Source: a virus
DNA length: 30,210 bases
IMG/VR virus record: IMGVR_UViG_3300031507_000023
Coordinates: 1-30,210 of that record
Reading direction: 5' to 3' (one strand)
Under the pieces are notes generated by a model. It did not search any database. It had not been told where the DNA came from and saw nothing but the letters and a program-made list of their open reading frames with translations. The translations under genes were made by a program, and so were the position numbers. Shown here in pieces: positions 1 to 7,191 of this stretch (position 1 is its first letter; every line of letters begins with the position of its first letter).

Positions 1-2
1 TA

Positions 3-593
3 CTTGACCGTTGGAAATACACCGATGGAGGGAGTGAGACTGACCTTGGTGTGCCAAGCGAGTGGGGATCAAACTGCATCCTTGTCATTGATTCCCTCAC
101 GTTTCTATCGGACGCCGCATTTGCGTTCCGCGAGCCTTTGGTCGCACGTGGTAAGGATGGCAAGCATGATGCGCGGGCAGTGTATAAAGACGCTCAAGAT
201 GCAATTGAGAGTGTCTTGGCCTTCGTCACTGGCGAAACCTTTAGAACCAACGTCATCGTCACGAGCCATATACGATATATCGAGAACCCGGATGGTTCGA
301 AGAAGGGTTACCCAACTTCTGTCGGAAGCGCACTTGGGCCTATTATCCCAAGATATTTCAACAGCGTTGCGCTCTGTGAAAACAAAAACGGTAAGAGACA
401 AATAAGTACAGTCGCCACGGCGATGATTGACCTCAAGAACCCAAAGCCATTCGACATGGCAAAGTCATACCCAATCGACATCGGACTTGCAGAATTCTTT
501 GGGGTTCTCAGGGCTACCCCAAAGGTTGCCGAAGCCACTAAGGTGGTTGAGGTGGTTAAGCCAAAGGCCCTTACATTAGCGAGGAAGATCTAA
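3..593 (+). CDS. Sak4-like RecA-fold ATPase, 5' end outside window
   Basis: Partial P-loop ATPase of the phage AAA_24/Sak4 type, which in this family assists single-strand annealing and recombination-dependent replication. The frame is open from the first complete codon at 3, and the residues before the GTG at 51 (LDRWKYTDGG...) fit the family, so that GTG is internal. The Walker A loop must lie upstream of the window. Visible features are a Walker B strand (CILVIDSLTFL), the arginine-rich stretch after it, a sensor-like strand (NVIVTSHI) and the conserved core around SVGSALGPIIPRYFN. The last 30 residues are a Val/Lys-rich tail. The stop overlaps the next start as TAATG, so the two genes are coupled. 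It heads the visible replication block. The family assignment comes from remembered motifs; recombination activity is inferred from the family. Confidence 0.85.
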   Translation, partial: LDRWKYTDGGSETDLGVPSEWGSNCILVIDSLTFLSDAAFAFREPLVARGKDGKHDARAVYKDAQDAIESVLAFVTGETFRTNVIVTSHIRYIENPDGSKKGYPTSVGSALGPIIPRYFNSVALCENKNGKRQISTVATAMIDLKNPKPFDMAKSYPIDIGLAEFFGVLRATPKVAEATKVVEVVKPKALTLARKI

Positions 594-778
594 TGGACGA
601 GAATAAAATACAAATTCTATTGGCCATTCATCATGAGCTATTACCTTCGGCCAATCTATCAGAATATCAGCGACCTTACTCAGTTCAAGCTCGCTTAGAA
701 ACGATTCAGAAACTGATCATGGAGGAAATAGAAAGCAAACCTAAAGCCAAAACCGAAGACGACGACAGCCCATTCTAA
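593..778 (+). CDS. Small protein with SSB-like acidic C-terminal tip
   Basis: A 61-residue protein not recognised from any family. Its ATG overlaps the stop of the ATPase gene (TAATG), and a GAGGA-type ribosome binding site sits inside that gene's last codons. The N-terminal two thirds look helical (QILLAIHHELL, ARLETIQKLIMEEIE), followed by a charged Lys/Pro linker and the end EDDDSPF. That end closely resembles the DDDIPF tip by which bacterial SSB recruits partner proteins. The next gene is a candidate ssDNA-binding protein that lacks such a tip. A role in recruiting host or phage SSB partners is inference; the coding call rests on coupling and position. Confidence 0.7.
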   Translation: MDENKIQILLAIHHELLPSANLSEYQRPYSVQARLETIQKLIMEEIESKPKAKTEDDDSPF

Positions 779-806
779 ACCCAACCAACCGAAAGCAAAC
801 AACCAA

Positions 807-1271
807 ATGGCAAATCAAATCTCCGACATCCTCGACAAGCCCTCAACCCAGATCGACAAGCCCAAGCCCCTTCCCGTCGGCACCTACCTCTGGTCCGTTC
901 AAGGCTTGCCAAAGCATGACAAGTCGACAAAGAAGCAGACGCCATACGTGGAATTCACCTGCAAATGCCTCTCGGCATACGACGACGTGGACGAAGAGGC
1001 CCTTGCCGAATGGGCAACCAAGGCCGATGGCACCATGCGTGCACTGCAAGACTACACCACTCGGCTCACGTTCTACATCACCCCTGACTCCGTCTATCGG
1101 CTTCAGGAGTTCTTGGATCATTGCGGCGTGGCGGATGAGGAAAAGTCCACTCGGCAGTGCATCGACGATACGCCTAATTGCCAGTTTGTGGCGAGCATTA
1201 TTCACTCGGCATCTGACGATGGCACTATGGTATATGCCAATATCGGCAAAACCGCACCGGTTGAGGAATAA
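807..1271 (+). CDS. Putative ssDNA-binding protein (DUF669-like)
   Basis: A 154-residue soluble protein. After about 20 variable residues comes LPVGTYLWSVQG, then the beta strand YVEFTCKCLSAYDDVDEE, an acidic helical insert, a second strand block (TRLTFYITPD), a helix (VYRLQEFLDHCG) and a final strand pair (QFVASIIHS, GTMVYANIGK). This order resembles the DUF669-like or OB-fold-like ssDNA-binding proteins that accompany Sak4 and Pol I genes in phages, and the location between an ATPase and the polymerase agrees. It ends APVEE, without an SSB-type aromatic tip. There is no strong Shine-Dalgarno in the 28-base gap upstream. The assignment is by general pattern and context. Confidence 0.65.
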   Translation: MANQISDILDKPSTQIDKPKPLPVGTYLWSVQGLPKHDKSTKKQTPYVEFTCKCLSAYDDVDEEALAEWATKADGTMRALQDYTTRLTFYITPDSVYRLQEFLDHCGVADEEKSTRQCIDDTPNCQFVASIIHSASDDGTMVYANIGKTAPVEE

Positions 1272-1323
1272 CCACTAACCCTTGGGAGGTCAGCAATGGC
1301 CTCCCATTTTACATGGAGCGACA

Positions 1324-1767
1324 ATGGTCAAACTCCCAGGCATAACCGAAGAACTCAAACGGAGGCCCGTGTTCGATGTTAATTCCTTACTCGGGGAAGC
1401 TGAAAACCACACGGAAGAAAGGCTCAAAACGCGGGTCGAAGTGCCACATGACCCCACTGGAACGGGGTCTAGCCATTTCAGCCCGTCGCGAGGGGATGTC
1501 AATTCTGAAGATAGCCAGAGCCCTAAACCGCAGCGAACTAACGATCATGAATCTGTTGCGGAGGACGTCATCAATCCCACGCACTATCGGCGCCATCCGA
1601 GCGGGATTGAGTGTATCGAAGTCACAAGACATATGAATTTTAATGTGGGGAATGCGGTGAAGTATCTGTGGAGGTGTGATCACAAGCACGCTAGTCCAAT
1701 CAATGATTTGAAAAAGGCACAGTGGTATATTGATGATGAGATTCGCCGGTTGGAGGGGAAGCGGTGA
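1324..1767 (+). CDS. DUF3310 domain protein
   Basis: The C-terminal half is a clear DUF3310 domain: INPTHYRRHPSGIECIEV, then RHMNFNVGNAVKYLWRC, then a helix with DLKKAQWYIDDEI. The family is widespread in phages and its biochemical role is not firmly known, although some members are annotated as nucleotide-kinase-like. The ATG at 1324 has GGAG seven bases upstream and is preferred over the TTG at 1282. Residues 30-80 are polar, lack a recognisable fold and overlap a helix-turn-helix-like ORF in another frame, so the true N-terminus may differ; the GTG at 1441 is the last in-frame start before the domain. The stop overlaps the GTG start of the next gene (GTGA). Confidence 0.8.
   Translation: MVKLPGITEELKRRPVFDVNSLLGEAENHTEERLKTRVEVPHDPTGTGSSHFSPSRGDVNSEDSQSPKPQRTNDHESVAEDVINPTHYRRHPSGIECIEVTRHMNFNVGNAVKYLWRCDHKHASPINDLKKAQWYIDDEIRRLEGKR
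1376..1636 (+). CDS. Candidate helix-turn-helix ORF overlapping DUF3310 gene
   Basis: An 86-codon ORF in frame 2, overlapping the DUF3310 gene in frame 1. It encodes a basic start (KLKTTRKKGSKRGSK) followed by a convincing helix-turn-helix pattern: ERGLAISARREGMSILKIA, then ALNRSELTIMNLLRR, like HTH_38 or resolvase-type DNA-binding segments. A GGAGG lies about ten bases before the ATG. In this stretch the third codon positions look more GC-rich in this frame than in the DUF3310 frame, which reads as low-information polar sequence here. It could be a real overlapping gene, the N-terminal part of an HTH-DUF3310 protein joined by a -1 frameshift or broken by an indel, or a coincidence. Confidence 0.4.
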   Translation: MLIPYSGKLKTTRKKGSKRGSKCHMTPLERGLAISARREGMSILKIARALNRSELTIMNLLRRTSSIPRTIGAIRAGLSVSKSQDI

Positions 1768-2867
1768 CACCCCTCGTCATCGTTGGCGAAGCTTGGGGTT
1801 CCGAAGAAGCCCGTATCAAAGCGCCACTAGTCGGCCCATCCGGCATCGAACTCCTCAACCAACTCGACGAAGCGCAAATCCTCTCCCTAACCGGAGAGGA
1901 TAAGTCGTATCTCAGGCGTTATTGGGACACCCGAGACCCCAACTGCCTTGATGCAATATGGAGGTTACACGCAGATGAAATATTTCGAACAAATGTCCTC
2001 AACTTCCACCCCCACGCCAACAGGCTGGAAACCGTATGTGGTCTTAAGTCAGCAGGAGTGGCAGGATACCCAGCGCTCATCAAATCTGGCTACCTTTCAG
2101 CAGAATACGAGTCGGAGCTTGAACGCCTTGCACAAGAACTTGTTTATCATAACCCTAACCTTATTCTTGCTCTTGGTAATACCCCTTTATGGGCTCTGGC
2201 AGGTAAGACAGGAGTTAGTAAGCTTAGAGGGACAACTCTCTACTCTACGCACACCGCAACCGGCTTCAAGCTCCTCCCCACTTATCATCCCGCAGCCGTG
2301 CTTAGACAATGGGAATTGCGCCCAACCGTAATCATGGACCTAATGAAAGCCAAAAGGGAATCAGCCTATGCCGAAATCATCCGTCCGAATTGCGAAATCT
2401 GGATCGAGCCCAACCTCGACGACATCGCCAGATTCATCACCGAATATGTCCAAACTTGCAGTCTACTATCTGTCGATATTGAAACGGCAGGAATCCGTGT
2501 CACATGCATTGGCTTCGCTCCCAGACCAGACCTTGCAATCGTTATTCCGTTCGATGACGTACGCACAACGACGGGTTGCTATTGGCCTACTAAGCAACAT
2601 GAACAATCAGCATGGAAGCTTATACGTGAGGTGCTTGAGGATCAATCAATCCCCAAACTCTTCCAAAACGGCGTCTACGACATTGGCTTCCTCATGCGAA
2701 GCTACGGAATTCTTGTCAAAGGCGCTAAGGAAGACACGATGCTCGCCCACCACGCGAGGCAGCCGGAGAGTCTTAAAGGACTCGGTTACTTAGGCTCTAT
2801 CTATACCGATCACGGAAGCTGGAAACACATGCGGAAGAAGCATGAAACGGTGAAGAGGGATGAATGA
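1764..2867 (+). CDS. Uracil-DNA glycosylase fused to Pol I-type 3'-5' exonuclease
   Basis: 367 residues from a GTG start with GGAGG upstream. Residues 1-200 are a UDG superfamily domain close to family 4: motif GEAWGSEEA at 8-16 followed by PLVGPSGIEL, the central LALGNTPLWALAG, and the active-site motif with His175 (PTYHPAAVLR). The N-terminal cysteine pair of iron-sulfur family 4 enzymes is absent. From about 230 comes a DnaQ-like exonuclease of family A polymerases: ExoI Asp238-Ile-Glu240 and ExoII Asn302 with Tyr305-Asp306. The ORF stops before ExoIII, which lies at residues 23-27 of the next protein. Expected role: removal of uracil and proofreading at the phage replication fork. The stop overlaps the polymerase start as ATGA. 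A base missing from a short A run could artificially split a single UDG-Exo-Pol protein. Confidence 0.88.
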   Translation: MTPLVIVGEAWGSEEARIKAPLVGPSGIELLNQLDEAQILSLTGEDKSYLRRYWDTRDPNCLDAIWRLHADEIFRTNVLNFHPHANRLETVCGLKSAGVAGYPALIKSGYLSAEYESELERLAQELVYHNPNLILALGNTPLWALAGKTGVSKLRGTTLYSTHTATGFKLLPTYHPAAVLRQWELRPTVIMDLMKAKRESAYAEIIRPNCEIWIEPNLDDIARFITEYVQTCSLLSVDIETAGIRVTCIGFAPRPDLAIVIPFDDVRTTTGCYWPTKQHEQSAWKLIREVLEDQSIPKLFQNGVYDIGFLMRSYGILVKGAKEDTMLAHHARQPESLKGLGYLGSIYTDHGSWKHMRKKHETVKRDE

Positions 2868-4381
2868 AGATCATCTCTACGCAGACATCAGACCCAAGTC
2901 AGTTATCGGAGTTTGAAAAGGATCAATGCTATAACGGACTGGATTGTTGTATTACTCACGAGGTATGGAACGCAATCAAATTCGGCCACAACGAACAAAC
3001 CATGGAGGAAGCGCAGACCTACGCCTTCTCCAAGGCCCTTCAAGGGCCAGTGCTTGAAATGAACGCCCGTGGCATCCTTGTGGATCAAGCCCGGCGCAAC
3101 GAGGTCCTTGAGGAATACCACGACGCCTTAGACCAACTCGAACGCCAGCTAACGCTTATTGTCCTCGAAGGTGTGGGGATGAAGTGGTTTAACTGGCGAT
3201 CGAATGATGATCTTAAAGCCCTGTTCTACACCCACCTTCAAATCCCGGAGATTAAACGCTATGGTAGGCCTACAGTCGATCGTGATGCTTTGGAGAAGAT
3301 GGAGCAATACACCGTTACCAAACAAATCATCGCACATATGTCCGCTATGCGAGAATTGGCAAAGGATATTGGAGTTCTCAAAACCGACATTGATACAGAT
3401 GGCAGGATGCGGACAAGCTATAACATCGCTGGAACTAATACCGGAAGATTTAGCTCGTCTTATTCCGAATACGGAACAGGCGGGAACGTACAGAACATCA
3501 AAGAGTCTCTCAGGTCTGTATTTATTGCTGATCCCGGATTCAAATTCGCCAAATTCGACGCAAAGTCCGGCGAGTCCTACGTCGTCGGCGCAATAGAATG
3601 GAATCTGTTCAATGATCCGACATACCTTGACGCTGTCGATTCCGGTGACGTGCATACAGCCGTTGCAAGAATTTGTTGGCCGGAACTTGGGTGGACTGGC
3701 AATCTCGCCCAAGATAAGGATATCGCTGAGACGCCATTCTATCGTCACTATACATATCGATTTATGTGTAAGAAACTTGGCCACGGTTCGAATTATGAAG
3801 GTCAGCCTACAACACTTGCTCAACAGTCAAAGCTTCCGGTTAACGTGGTTAGGCAATTCCAACCGAAGTATTTTGGTGCGTTCCCGGCCCACCTACGGTG
3901 GCACGCATGGGTCAAGGCGCAGGTATGGGCTAAAGGCTATATCGTCAATATCGCCGGACGGAAGCGATGGTTCTTAGGTCGACGGAATGATGCGGATGTG
4001 ATTCGCGAAGCAATTGCTTATGATCCGCAAGGTTCCCTTGCCGACATTGTTAATCAAGGCATGCTCAACACATGGCGCCAACGCCCAGCCATACTCATGG
4101 CCCAAGACCACGATGCAACAACATGGATGTATCCGGAGGAGATGGAAGATGAAGTTGTCCCAAAGCTAGAAGCAATGCTCGCGGTGGAGGTGCCGCTCAA
4201 CAACGGTCGCCTTTTGGCAATTCCATATGATTGCCAAATAGGTTGGAACCGAGGGAAATATGATGCACGGAAGAATCCCAACGGACTCGTCAACTACAAA
4301 GGGCACGATAATCGCCAAAGACAAACGGAAGCTGGAATCTTGGATAGACAGTTTCGTCGAGCAGACAGGAAATCTAGATAG
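2864..4381 (+). CDS. DNA polymerase I (family A), polymerase part
   Basis: 505 residues, starting in an ATGA overlap with the UDG-exonuclease gene. It begins with the end of the exonuclease domain, including ExoIII Tyr23-x3-Asp27 (CYNGLDCCITHEV). Then come thumb and palm: TNTGRFSSS and GGNVQNIKESLRSVF, and motif A with Asp232 (FAKFDAKSGESYVVG), where Ser/Glu replace the usual SQIEL pattern. The O-helix, motif B, runs Arg299, Lys303, His307, Tyr311. Motif C has His416-Asp417 followed by Ala418 rather than Glu. It replicates the phage genome. The last 40 residues are encoded in a 122-base overlap with the downstream ATPase gene. His307 corresponds to Phe762 of E. coli Pol I, a position linked to fidelity and nucleotide discrimination. 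Confidence 0.93.
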   Translation: MKIISTQTSDPSQLSEFEKDQCYNGLDCCITHEVWNAIKFGHNEQTMEEAQTYAFSKALQGPVLEMNARGILVDQARRNEVLEEYHDALDQLERQLTLIVLEGVGMKWFNWRSNDDLKALFYTHLQIPEIKRYGRPTVDRDALEKMEQYTVTKQIIAHMSAMRELAKDIGVLKTDIDTDGRMRTSYNIAGTNTGRFSSSYSEYGTGGNVQNIKESLRSVFIADPGFKFAKFDAKSGESYVVGAIEWNLFNDPTYLDAVDSGDVHTAVARICWPELGWTGNLAQDKDIAETPFYRHYTYRFMCKKLGHGSNYEGQPTTLAQQSKLPVNVVRQFQPKYFGAFPAHLRWHAWVKAQVWAKGYIVNIAGRKRWFLGRRNDADVIREAIAYDPQGSLADIVNQGMLNTWRQRPAILMAQDHDATTWMYPEEMEDEVVPKLEAMLAVEVPLNNGRLLAIPYDCQIGWNRGKYDARKNPNGLVNYKGHDNRQRQTEAGILDRQFRRADRKSR

Positions 4382-5501
4382 CCCGCTGCTCTTTCGTAAA
4401 TGGAGTGCGATCTCGACCATCGCAGCCGTAGTTGAACAAAAGGTTTGGGTACGGACATCACGTCCTATGCATCCAAATCTTTACGTATTAATCCTCGGCC
4501 ACCCAGGCGTTGGCAAAACCCGAACCATACGAGAGGCACGATCCTATGTCATCGATCTTCCTGATTTCCACCTCGCTCCTATTAGTCTTACTTTTGCTTC
4601 TCTGGTCGATAGTTTGGTACAAGCGAAGCGCTTCATGGTTCGACTCCCTGAAGCACCTTTGGAGTATAACAGTATGTATATTGCTGCTGACGAGCTTGGG
4701 GCTTTTGTTCATAAGCATGAAGATGACATGATTGCGGGACTGAGTGCGTTCTATGATCCTGATCCGTATACTCAATCCCGACGGATGTTTAAAGGCGACA
4801 ATATTAAAATCAAATCCCCCCAACTCAACATGCTATGTGGCTCAACCCCATCAAACCTAATGAAGTTCATGCCTGAGGGTGCTTGGGAACAAGGCTTCAC
4901 CTCACGACTGTTAATGATCTTCAGCGATGAAAGGATAGTTGGCGATGACTTTGCTCCCAAAACCATCAACCATAACAGTGCCCTTGAATACGACCTTAGA
5001 ATTATCAACAGTCTCACTGGGGAATTCGAAGTTACTGAGGATTATAGGGATGCGGTCAATAACTGGAGGGCAGTCGGAGAAATTCCTATTCCATCTCACC
5101 CGAAGCTTATCCATTACGTTACTAGACGACGAGCGCATTTGTATAAACTTTCCATGATCGCCTCACTCGACAAATCCAATAGCCTCATCCTCACAAAAGC
5201 AGACTTCAACCGCGCAATGGGATGGTTGCTTGAAGCCGAATCCGCAATGCCACAGATCTTTAAGGCGGGGGCAGGCTCCGCCGATGGCCAAGCCCTTGAG
5301 GAGATCATGTACTACATCCAAACCTCCGACGTTGGCAAAGGGGTGCCAAAGCACCGAATCATCAACTTCGCCAAAGACAAAATCCCACTCCACTCAATCC
5401 TCCGTATTGTGGAGATCCTTGAGGGGAGTGGGAAGATTCAGGCGATTGGGGTGGATAAGAGAACCGGGCAGCAGGTTTATAAGGTCATCGGCGAGACTTA
5501 A
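4260..5501 (+). CDS. DUF3987-like P-loop ATPase, replicative helicase/primase type
   Basis: 413 residues. It has a Walker A at 80-87 (GHPGVGKT), a Walker B-like acidic pair Asp144-Glu145 (MYIAADELGAF), a sensor-like segment (LNMLCGSTPSNL) and a probable arginine finger region (GFTSRLLMIFSD). The C-terminus looks like a winged helix (LHSILRIVEILEGSGKIQ). This layout is that of DUF3987-like AAA-fold proteins, commonly placed beside phage Pol I genes and presumed to act as helicase or helicase-loader ATPases. The ATG at 4260 (or the adjacent ATG at 4263) has GAGGG just upstream and no later start exists before conserved sequence, so the long overlap with the polymerase gene looks real. It is the last gene of the rightward arm. 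The exact enzymatic role is inferred. Confidence 0.8.
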   Translation: MMHGRIPTDSSTTKGTIIAKDKRKLESWIDSFVEQTGNLDSPLLFRKWSAISTIAAVVEQKVWVRTSRPMHPNLYVLILGHPGVGKTRTIREARSYVIDLPDFHLAPISLTFASLVDSLVQAKRFMVRLPEAPLEYNSMYIAADELGAFVHKHEDDMIAGLSAFYDPDPYTQSRRMFKGDNIKIKSPQLNMLCGSTPSNLMKFMPEGAWEQGFTSRLLMIFSDERIVGDDFAPKTINHNSALEYDLRIINSLTGEFEVTEDYRDAVNNWRAVGEIPIPSHPKLIHYVTRRRAHLYKLSMIASLDKSNSLILTKADFNRAMGWLLEAESAMPQIFKAGAGSADGQALEEIMYYIQTSDVGKGVPKHRIINFAKDKIPLHSILRIVEILEGSGKIQAIGVDKRTGQQVYKVIGET

Positions 5502-5566
5502 GCTGGTCCCTGATCTGACATGCCCGGTAAGTTGCTAGTGCTACCATCGGCAACCCAACCAATGTG

Positions 5567-5911
5567 TTAATGACTAGGCAAATCGTCCTGATGTGCTCTT
5601 CCACGATTGCTCCTTTGAACACTTGTCGTTAGCCGACTCCCTCTTTGATCCGGAGTCTTCCGCAAGAACAACGCAACGGCATTGATCACCATCACAGCCA
5701 ACCCATCCCATTCAAGCAAGCGTAATGATATTGTCGAACCATCTTCTCTTATCGCATTGCATAGCAAAAACACCAATGACCCAAGCGATGCTCGACGTAA
5801 CCATTGAAGCCAAGTTGGTGCCACTTGATTGATAACATCATACTCAGTTAGTGTCATTACAACCAGTACCAAAAACACCCCCGCGATATCAATCCATCCA
5901 TACAGATTCAT
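5567..5911 (-). CDS. Small three-segment membrane protein, holin-like
   Basis: 114 residues with three likely membrane segments: about 9-22 (IAGVFLVLVVMTL), 43-56 (SLGSLVFLLCNAI) and 69-84 (GLAVMVINAVALFL), then a hydrophilic, basic C-terminus of about 30 residues. Its start overlaps the stop of the upstream holin-like gene (ATGA), and AAAGG precedes the ATG. It is the last gene of the leftward late operon, adjoining the convergent junction. Location and topology suggest a holin, antiholin or other lysis accessory, but no family was recognised. Confidence 0.65.
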   Translation of the reverse strand: MNLYGWIDIAGVFLVLVVMTLTEYDVINQVAPTWLQWLRRASLGSLVFLLCNAIREDGSTISLRLLEWDGLAVMVINAVALFLRKTPDQRGSRLTTSVQRSNRGRAHQDDLPSH

Positions 5912-6201
5912 TCCTTAGACCTTTCGTATGGTCGCGAATAAAGGTCGAGCCATCTAAGCACACCAAGGCAGATGACCCAACCTCCTAACCCACAAAAGTA
6001 AACAATTAGATCATGGTAATCGGTTAGGTTCCAATATCGGGCTAAAGCAGGTCCAGCGTAGTTGGCGGTTAATGCGCCAACTACAATAGTCCCAAGTACG
6101 TCCTTCAGCTTCGTGCGACGTAGAATAAATATCCCCGAAAATGCCCCCTGTATACCAATGGCAACGTCTTTAAGATTCAACCCATAGAAATCATTTGGCA
6201 T
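5908..6201 (-). CDS. Holin-like membrane protein
   Basis: About 97 residues with hydrophobic stretches around DVAIGIQGAFSGIFIL, VLGTIVVGALTANYAGPAL and LIVYFCGLGGWVICLGVL, and charged ends. The pattern resembles small phage holin-like proteins with TANYxxPALA motifs. Two start codons lie six bases apart; the second (6201) is preferred because GAGGA is six bases before it and only one base before the first (6207). The gene couples by ATGA to the next membrane protein and follows the papain-fold hydrolase gene. Pore formation at lysis is inferred from size, topology and neighbours. Confidence 0.65.
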   Translation of the reverse strand: MPNDFYGLNLKDVAIGIQGAFSGIFILRRTKLKDVLGTIVVGALTANYAGPALARYWNLTDYHDLIVYFCGLGGWVICLGVLRWLDLYSRPYERSKE

Positions 6202-6210
6202 TTCCATTCC

Positions 6211-6705
6211 TCAATGTGGTATCTCCACGTGGGTTGATAGGATCATCATTAGGTCTCGCGGGTCGACGAGGTGAGCCGGGACTGTGATTGGCCAAGGGAA
6301 GAAGCCAACCTCACGAAGCAAGAGGAACATCTTCGCCGAGCACACGGAATGGTATTTCTTATGATGATGGCCAGGGAATAGGAAGCCCCATGGTGCGGAC
6401 CAGTCATAGGGTTCGCCAATGGCTTTACGGGCGGAGGCATAGAATTGATCGGCCTGAGCTTGGGTGACTGGCAGTTCTATCACAATCGCACATGGCCCAT
6501 AGTTCCGATCGATATAAATCTCCTTCGCATCATATCCCATTGGCCGTTCTTGCATTCCGCCATGGCCGAATTGCCCAATACATGTCCATTCCGGCGTAAC
6601 GCATTCGGCATGGGTGGGGATAAAAGGCATCCCCACCATACCAGATCGCCAAACGATTGCGCCGCAAGCAAAGCCTTTATGGCGAACGAAGCGAATGCGG
6701 ATCAT
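6211..6705 (-). CDS. Permuted papain-fold (NlpC/P60-like) hydrolase
   Basis: 164 residues when started at the ATG that overlaps the preceding stop (ATGA). Longer versions lack support. The order of motifs is that of circularly permuted papain-fold proteins (YiiX/LRAT-like NlpC/P60 superfamily): an early His32 in IPTHAECV, a strand with IGQFGHGGMQERP, later YDWSAPWGFLFPG, and then a cysteine, Cys122, in HSVCSAKMFLLL. Members cleave amide or ester bonds in peptidoglycan peptides or lipids. No signal peptide is seen. Its place between a secreted protein and holin-like genes suggests a second lytic or envelope-acting enzyme, although virion-associated roles are also possible. Confidence 0.75.
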   Translation of the reverse strand: MIRIRFVRHKGFACGAIVWRSGMVGMPFIPTHAECVTPEWTCIGQFGHGGMQERPMGYDAKEIYIDRNYGPCAIVIELPVTQAQADQFYASARKAIGEPYDWSAPWGFLFPGHHHKKYHSVCSAKMFLLLREVGFFPWPITVPAHLVDPRDLMMILSTHVEIPH

Positions 6706-7190
6706 AGGCCAGGGACCAAGGTTGCCAACCCAGCGCCGCCAGAGATTACAATCCCGATAAACCCGACAATATCCTTCTTCACCATCGACGCGACTGGAGA
6801 GCAAGAGATCATGAATGCGGAGTCGGGTTGTAGGGCATTGCGGAGTTCCACAATCCGCTCGAACTTGGATATAAGCCCAGGATCAGGGAATGGAAGTGGC
6901 TGGCCATCGGCTCCGTTGACTGCCTTTTGGCGAACGTTGATTAAGTCGATCCATGCGCCATAGCACGGCCCAGTGACCTTAGACCCTGATGCATCGGCCA
7001 TAAGTTTGGCGTATTGTAGATCCGGCAGGAGCTTGGCATCGAGTGCACCGATGATGTTCTCCAATGGATCACTGGAGGTTGGGGCTTGACGAGGATTCAA
7101 TCCCAATGGATCGATAGGGAGCTTGAGCTTATTCTGAGCGAAGGCTGAGGTCGATACCAATAAAGCCAAAGCCAATACAATCCACTTCAT
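6702..7190 (-). CDS. Secreted protein with C-terminal hydrophobic segment, unknown function
   Basis: 162 residues beginning with a textbook Sec signal peptide (MKWIVLALALLVSTSAFAQ, cleavage likely before Gln19). This fixes the start at 7190; upstream in-frame codons encode arginine-rich nonsense. The mature part has two cysteines (TGPCYGAW and MISCSPV), a proline-rich linker, and ends in a hydrophobic, glycine-rich segment (FIGIVISGGAGLATLVPGL) that could anchor it in a membrane. A G-rich Shine-Dalgarno precedes the ATG, one base after the upstream stop. Similar small proteins follow holin-like genes in related phages by general recollection, but the function is not known. Spanin-like or inner-membrane disruption roles are possible and unproven. 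Confidence 0.7.
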   Translation of the reverse strand: MKWIVLALALLVSTSAFAQNKLKLPIDPLGLNPRQAPTSSDPLENIIGALDAKLLPDLQYAKLMADASGSKVTGPCYGAWIDLINVRQKAVNGADGQPLPFPDPGLISKFERIVELRNALQPDSAFMISCSPVASMVKKDIVGFIGIVISGGAGLATLVPGL

Positions 7191-7191
7191 C

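Noticed and set aside
1282-1323. TTG start extending the DUF3310 gene upstream
   Set aside because: The ATG at 1324 has a well-placed GGAG; the extra 14 residues look like untranslated sequence.
2368-2793. Serine-rich plus-strand ORF within the exonuclease domain
   Set aside because: Overlaps conserved ExoI and ExoII coding sequence in another frame, no ribosome binding site and no fold-like pattern.
5502-5566. Possible bidirectional terminator between the convergent arms
   Set aside because: Only a five-base inverted repeat (GTTGC at 5531-5535 and GCAAC at 5550-5554) with a 14-base loop and no T tract; too weak to call.
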